A DNA stretch of 9,536 bases, taken from the NCBI GenBank assembly GCA_943330925.2, contig CALQJP020000061.1, positions 1 through 9,536 of the forward strand, in the 5' to 3' direction. Shown here piece by piece: positions 6,111 through 9,536 of the stretch (the first letter of the stretch is position 1; the number at the start of each line of letters is the position of its first letter). Source of the DNA: Chryseobacterium gleum (lineage in GTDB: Bacteria > Bacteroidota > Bacteroidia > Flavobacteriales_D > Sanyastnellaceae). A model generated the notes under the pieces. It saw only the letters and a list, made by a program, of their open reading frames with translations, had not been told where the DNA came from and did no database searches. Made by a program: the position numbers and the translations under genes.

Positions 6111-6874
6111 CCCACCAATGAATACAACACAGGCCTCGACGGCGCAGCGTCATTGCGAAAAGAAGCCACTTGTAAATTGAGCATGTACAATCCATCTTCA
6201 ACAGTGTCTTCCACGTAGACCATCTCGGTTATCGTTGCTTCCATTCGTGGTTCCGAAGGGTAGTTCCAAAACGAATGATGCGCCAATAGTTTTCCCTGGT
6301 CTTCTTCGCGATCAATCGATGGCATATCCACCAGCAAGTGCTGCACACCTTGCGCGGCGAGCCATTGCGCTGCATCGGGGTGCATGTAGGTGAAGTTGGT
6401 ATTGGAGTATACACGCGATTTTTTATCAGCCGTGTTGGGCAGCGTACGAATGATAACCGCCTCTGGCGTGGAGTTGCCGAGTGCCTGCTGCACCTGCTGA
6501 AGTGTTATGATGCTGTCGCCTATCTGCTCTATCTCGTTTGTCGTGCTGCTTATCGCGGGTTTGATGGTAATGACGTGTGCAAGCCACCAATAGCGGCTCA
6601 ATGCGCGTTCTATGGAAACCAATTCGCGTGTAATATGACCTACGGTTTCGGTGTGCGTTCCATGAGCATGCGGGTTGAAGAACACATCGTTGAAGTTGAC
6701 TTTTCCGCCAAGCGCTACACTGCCCGTGAAGTATTGATTGATGACCGGCGCTATTCGCATTTTGCCTGCATACCACGCCCGTGGCCCCTCTGCGTGCATC
6801 GCAATGGATAGGTCGATGGGCTTCGATAGGTCGATGGTAAACGTGTTGCCTTGATGTTCGATGTGCGTAATCAT
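6107..6874 (-). CDS. Cyclase-family metal-dependent hydrolase (kynurenine formamidase-like)
   Basis: 255 residues, minus strand. The order of motifs fits the Cyclase family (PF04199), which includes arylformamidases and polyketide cyclases: IDLSIAMHAEGPRAW near the start (20-34), then the metal-site block NPHAHGTHTETVGH (67-80). Compared with the classic HxGTHxDxPxH, this protein has one more residue between the first His and GTH, and Glu (E76) where Asp is usual; H69, H71, H74 and H80 are candidate ligands. Later, VIIRTLPNT (140-148) and HLLVDMPSIDREED (179-192) match the typical strand-and-loop pattern. The true substrate cannot be told, and kynurenine formamidase activity should not be assumed. 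The start ATG overlaps the hemW stop (ATGA), so the gene is the second of a hemW operon. Its TGA stop lies inside the last unit of the 24-bp repeat array. Confidence 0.85.
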   Translation of the reverse strand: MITHIEHQGNTFTIDLSKPIDLSIAMHAEGPRAWYAGKMRIAPVINQYFTGSVALGGKVNFNDVFFNPHAHGTHTETVGHITRELVSIERALSRYWWLAHVITIKPAISSTTNEIEQIGDSIITLQQVQQALGNSTPEAVIIRTLPNTADKKSRVYSNTNFTYMHPDAAQWLAAQGVQHLLVDMPSIDREEDQGKLLAHHSFWNYPSEPRMEATITEMVYVEDTVEDGLYMLNLQVASFRNDAAPSRPVLYSLVG

Positions 6875-8004
6875 GATTCAAGAATAAACAATTCGGAGGC
6901 AATGCGGTCGGCCTGCAATAGACCCTGGGTTGTAAGTTTCAGCGTTGCGTTTTCTTTCGTCATCAAACCATCCTGCATGAGCTGTTGCAGGTAGTCATTT
7001 TCTGTTTCCCACAACTCAACTTGATATGTATTTTGGATGTAATCGAGATCAATGCCCCACGAAGTTCTCAAGCTGGTCATGAGGTATTCGTTGAGTCGTG
7101 TGCGATTGTCGAGTGTTTCGATTTCAAATTCAGGACTGCCCGTCATCCAGCCTTTTGCATAGCGCGGGTTGTTGGCCACGTTCCATTGTCGACTAGCTCC
7201 ATTGAACGAGTGAGCCGATGGTCCGATGCCCAGGTATTTCTTACCGAGCCAATATGCGCTGTTGTGCTTCGACTCCATGCCGGGCAGGCAAAAATTCGAC
7301 ACCTCGTATTGCTCAAATCCGCAACGCTTGAGCTCGTGCACCAGCGTCATGAAGTGATTGCCGCTTGTTTGATCGTCGACCGGGTGGAGCTCTTGTTTCT
7401 CCAATTGATGTCCGAATGCGGTTTTGGGTTCAATCGTAAGGCTGTACGCGCTGATGTGTTGCACCTGCAGGTCGACCGCTTTGCGAATGTTGTCGAGCCA
7501 GTCGCGTTCTGACAGGCCGGGGATACTGTAAATAAGATCGATGGTGATGTTTTCGAAGCCGCGATCTTGAGCACATTTCACAGAGAAGTCGGCCTGCGCT
7601 GCTGTATGCGCGCGGTTCATCCACTGTAAATCCTGGTTGCGAAAGCTTTGTATCCCAATGCTCAGGCGGTTTACAGGTGTACGTGCGAGTTCAATAATCT
7701 TGTGATACGTAAGATCGTCGGGGTTGGCTTCCAGGGTAATCTCGGCCTTTTCGACCACGGGAAAGTACTTGTAGATGTCATCGAGCACGCGCTGCAAATC
7801 ATCGGTGGGAAGAAGAGATGGTGTTCCTCCGCCGAAGTAAATGGTCTCGATGGGTTCGTTTTCGAGATAGGCGCGGCGCGCTTGTAATTCGTTGCGCATG
7901 GCCTGCAGCAGGTCGCCCATCGTTTTCACCTGGGTCGAAAAGTGGAAGTCGCAATAATGACATGCTTGCCTGCAAAAAGGTATGTGGAGGTAGATGCCGG
8001 CCAT
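6871..8004 (-). CDS. hemW: Radical SAM family heme chaperone HemW
   Basis: 377 residues from the ATG at 8004 on the minus strand. The radical-SAM cluster motif CxxxCxxC is at C11, C15, C18 (CRQACHYCDFHF). The phenylalanine after CxxCD, instead of another cysteine, and the HNSAYW motif (247-252) favour HemW over the oxidase HemN. Other family blocks are IYFGGGTPSLL (55-65), LEANPDD (91-97), RLSIGIQSF (113-121), DLIYSIPGL (156-164), ISAYSLTIEP (184-193), YEVSNF (233-238) and YLGIGPSAHSF (258-268), then a HemN_C-like tail. HemW binds heme and passes it to respiratory proteins; older annotations call it coproporphyrinogen III oxidase. The frame stays open upstream to an ATG at 8184, but that would overlap the BCCP gene, and MAGIYLHIPFC is the normal start of the family. 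It overlaps the cyclase gene by four bases. Confidence 0.94.
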   Translation of the reverse strand: MAGIYLHIPFCRQACHYCDFHFSTQVKTMGDLLQAMRNELQARRAYLENEPIETIYFGGGTPSLLPTDDLQRVLDDIYKYFPVVEKAEITLEANPDDLTYHKIIELARTPVNRLSIGIQSFRNQDLQWMNRAHTAAQADFSVKCAQDRGFENITIDLIYSIPGLSERDWLDNIRKAVDLQVQHISAYSLTIEPKTAFGHQLEKQELHPVDDQTSGNHFMTLVHELKRCGFEQYEVSNFCLPGMESKHNSAYWLGKKYLGIGPSAHSFNGASRQWNVANNPRYAKGWMTGSPEFEIETLDNRTRLNEYLMTSLRTSWGIDLDYIQNTYQVELWETENDYLQQLMQDGLMTKENATLKLTTQGLLQADRIASELFILES

Positions 8005-8008
8005 AATG

Positions 8009-8016
8009 CGAAAGTA
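8009..8016 (-). promoter_or_regulatory. Candidate -7 box for hemW (TACTTTCG on the minus strand)
   Basis: Read on the minus strand, TACTTTCG differs from TAnnTTTG at one fixed base and ends exactly 4 nt (CATT) before the hemW ATG. A -33 TTTG is not evident. It lies in the 39-bp divergent spacer, so the region where its -33 contact is expected overlaps the -7 box of the oppositely directed BCCP gene. Confidence 0.35.
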
Positions 8017-8031
8017 CCTAGCTTCGTGTAA

Positions 8032-8039
8032 TAAATTTG
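8032..8039 (+). promoter_or_regulatory. -7 box for the BCCP gene (TAAATTTG)
   Basis: TAAATTTG is an exact match to the Bacteroidota -7 consensus TAnnTTTG and ends 4 nt (CACC) before the ATG at 8044. The expected transcription start falls at or beside the start codon, giving a leaderless or nearly leaderless mRNA. No clear -33 TTTG precedes it. Confidence 0.55.
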
Positions 8040-8043
8040 CACC

Positions 8044-8544
8044 ATGTACAAAGCCACTGTAAATGCAAAAAAAGAGCTTCAGATTCGTTTGGAAGGAAAT
8101 TCTGCTACGATTGACGGACGCACCATCGAACTTAGTAAATCGAATTTGACGGAGATGCGCTCTCATTGGTTGTTGGAAGGGCAATCGATGAATGTGGAAG
8201 TGGTCTCAGCAAATACCGCCACGAAAGAGTTTACGGTGAAGGTGAACAACCGGGTTTATCAAATTCAATTGAAGGACCGGTATGACGAGTTGCTGAAAAA
8301 CCTGGGCATGGAAGCGGTTGGTCAGAAGAAGCTGCGTGAGATTAAGGCGCCTATGCCAGGCATGGTGCTCAATATACTCGTTCAAGCGGGCGATACCGTC
8401 GATAAGGATACACCCTTGCTTATTCTGGAAGCCATGAAGATGGAAAACGTCATTAAGTGCGCAGCGCCGGCAGTGGTTAAAAAGGTTCTAGCCGTAAAGG
8501 GAGTTGCCGTCGAAAAGAACGCGGTGTTGATAGAATTTGAGTAA
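8044..8544 (+). CDS. Biotin carboxyl carrier protein subunit of an acyl-CoA carboxylase
   Basis: 166 residues. The C-terminal ~68 residues form a biotinyl domain: KAPMPGMVLNILVQAGDTV (101-119), LILEAMKMEN (126-135) with K132 as the biotin-attachment lysine, and AVKGVAVEKNAVLIEFE at the end. The APMPG...EAMKMEN pattern is that of biotin carriers of acetyl-/propionyl-CoA carboxylases and related enzymes rather than lipoyl domains. The first ~100 residues (small beta-rich segment such as FTVKVNNRVYQIQLKDRYDE) are like the N-terminal part seen in Bacteroidota stand-alone carrier subunits. The protein swings biotin between a biotin carboxylase and a carboxyltransferase. Neither partner gene is in the window: upstream is divergent hemW and downstream a terminator, so the gene appears to be transcribed alone. 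Whether it serves acetyl-CoA, propionyl-CoA or another carboxylase cannot be decided, so no gene symbol is given. Confidence 0.9.
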   Translation: MYKATVNAKKELQIRLEGNSATIDGRTIELSKSNLTEMRSHWLLEGQSMNVEVVSANTATKEFTVKVNNRVYQIQLKDRYDELLKNLGMEAVGQKKLREIKAPMPGMVLNILVQAGDTVDKDTPLLILEAMKMENVIKCAAPAVVKKVLAVKGVAVEKNAVLIEFE

Positions 8545-8564
8545 GAGCGGAAACATGCAGCGTT

Positions 8565-8600
8565 GGAAAACGTTGTGCATAAAAAACGTTATTCCTTTTT
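8565..8600 (+). terminator. Intrinsic terminator after the BCCP gene
   Basis: GGAAAACGTT (8565-8574) pairs with AACGTT and TTCC (8585-8595) as a 10-bp stem with a single bulged A (8591), a 10-nt loop, and TTTTT at 8596-8600. The stem is AT-rich, hence moderate strength. It starts 20 bp after the BCCP stop and precedes the next gene. Confidence 0.65.
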
Positions 8601-8664
8601 CATCAGGTCGGTTTGCGTAAGCGTGAAAACGTACCTTGCACTCATTGCCTGTATAGATTTTCAA

Positions 8665-9536
8665 ATGATAAAGCAGTTGGTATCGGTTGTTGTTTTCGTT
8701 GCTGTTGTAATATTCAGCAACCATGCAATCGCACAAGGTTGTGCCGATGCATTGGGCAATTTCATTTGTGCCGACGAACCGCAGCAGGTGGATTCATTGC
8801 AGGAGTCTTCTTACTTCAATGCTTGCATATTCAACGAGGTCCCCTCCAACGCCCTTGCATACACCAATTGGTATTCATTTCACACCAACACCATCGCCAA
8901 TGTGGGCAGTGTAAACATCGACATCGATTTTGTGGACTGTGATTATTCCACCGACGAGACCAATGATTTTATCTACGTGACGGCTTTTCCCGTTCAGCCC
9001 GGCGAGGACCCATGCAATGCATTGGCTTCTATAGCGGCTGATTGCGCAGGCTCGGACCAGTCGTTCATCTATAACATGAGTTCCGGTTTGTTGCCCGACA
9101 CCGATTATCTTGTGGTGGTAGGGTCGAATCACATTCCACAGGGCGGAAACTTGGCAGATCCGTGTGCATTTGACGTGACGATTTCGGGCAGTGCTCTGGG
9201 TATTACTGCTAGCATTAACCCTCTCTCCGTTTCACTGGGTGAGTCGGCTTCTTTGTTGGTTCAGGGTGCAGATGATGATTATCCTGTTCAATGGACCCCT
9301 GCCCAGTATCTTGATGACCCTACGAGTTTGACGCCCGTTGTATTTGCTGAAGAAACAACCTCCTTTCAAGTGAGCGGCCAGGTAGGCAATTGTCCGGTAA
9401 CCGACGTTGTATCGCTGACCATTGGCTTGCCGATTGAAATTTATTCGGCCATTTCTCCAAACGGCGATGCAATAAACGACGTTTGGAACATTGGTGATAT
9501 TGAACGCTTCCCAACGTGTCAGGTCGAGGTTTTTGA
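8665..9536 (+). CDS. Secreted protein with T9SS type B (gliding motility-associated) sorting domain, 3' end outside window
   Basis: The frame from ATG 8665 stays open to the window end, giving 290 complete codons. Residues 1-23 are a signal peptide (IKQ, hydrophobic VSVVVFVAVVIFS, then AIA before Q). The mature part (~24-175) is a Cys-containing, Asp/Asn-rich beta-type region with blocks such as YTNWYSFHT, DFIYVTAFPVQPGEDPC and LLPDTDYLVVVGSNH, similar to domains in flavobacterial surface proteins; eight or more cysteines suggest disulfides. An Ig-like segment (~176-265, SINPLSVSLGESASLLVQG...VQWTPAQYLDDP) follows. From ~267 the sequence reads IYSAISPNGDAINDVWNIGDIERFP, the start of the CHU_C / TIGR04131 type B sorting domain, which usually ends with a further ~60 residues. 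The protein should be exported by Sec and the type IX system and kept at or released from the surface. GTG 8623 in frame is an unlikely earlier start. Ligand or activity is unknown. Confidence 0.88.
   Translation, partial: MIKQLVSVVVFVAVVIFSNHAIAQGCADALGNFICADEPQQVDSLQESSYFNACIFNEVPSNALAYTNWYSFHTNTIANVGSVNIDIDFVDCDYSTDETNDFIYVTAFPVQPGEDPCNALASIAADCAGSDQSFIYNMSSGLLPDTDYLVVVGSNHIPQGGNLADPCAFDVTISGSALGITASINPLSVSLGESASLLVQGADDDYPVQWTPAQYLDDPTSLTPVVFAEETTSFQVSGQVGNCPVTDVVSLTIGLPIEIYSAISPNGDAINDVWNIGDIERFPTCQVEVF

Noticed and set aside
5974..6201. Minus-strand reading frame with repeated ELTQRTQR peptide
   Set aside because: It is a by-product of the 24-bp array, whose length is a multiple of three; it overlaps the cyclase gene in another frame and has no start context or family resemblance.
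8005..8184. N-terminal extension of hemW to the ATG at 8184
   Set aside because: It would overlap the BCCP gene on the other strand and adds 60 residues absent from the family; MAGIYLHIPFC is the normal beginning.

Overview
The window looks like ordinary chromosome from a member of Bacteroidota, most likely Flavobacteriales-like; the lineage is inferred, not proven. Three things point there. Both ends carry type IX secretion sorting domains (type A at the left edge, type B / gliding-motility type at the right edge). The TPR-membrane-HTH regulator and the exbB-exbD-tonB-folC order are typical of that phylum. Several starts are preceded by boxes resembling the Bacteroidota -7 element TAnnTTTG rather than by Shine-Dalgarno sites.

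Layout, left to right: (1) the 3' end of a secreted protein with a T9SS type A sorting domain, closed by a strong intrinsic terminator; (2) a 625-residue TPR protein with a signal-like N-terminus, one membrane helix and a C-terminal helix-turn-helix; (3) a spacer with a perfect 20-bp palindrome, a duplicated 20-bp element and a weak hairpin; (4) a tightly packed exbB-exbD-tonB operon with 3-nt gaps; (5) folC, bracketed by arrays of one short repeat family (GCAAAG / CTTTGC), in one orientation upstream and mainly the other downstream; (6) a convergent minus-strand pair, hemW and a metal-dependent cyclase/hydrolase, joined by an ATGA overlap; (7) a 39-bp divergent spacer leading to a biotin carboxyl carrier protein gene on the plus strand, followed by an intrinsic terminator; (8) the 5' part of a secreted protein with a T9SS type B sorting domain, which runs off the window.

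Functionally this is mostly housekeeping and envelope biology: energising outer-membrane transport (ExbB/ExbD/TonB), folate polyglutamylation (FolC), heme trafficking (HemW), biotin-dependent carboxylation (BCCP) and secreted surface proteins. I see no phage, transposase, CRISPR array, toxin-antitoxin pair, defence island, tRNA or rRNA. The features most worth a second look are the inverted repeat arrays around folC, with an exact 5 x 24-bp array that supplies the stop codon of the cyclase gene, and the recurring -7-like box placed exactly 4 nt before three start codons, which suggests leaderless or near-leaderless transcripts. No clearly new multi-gene system is visible.
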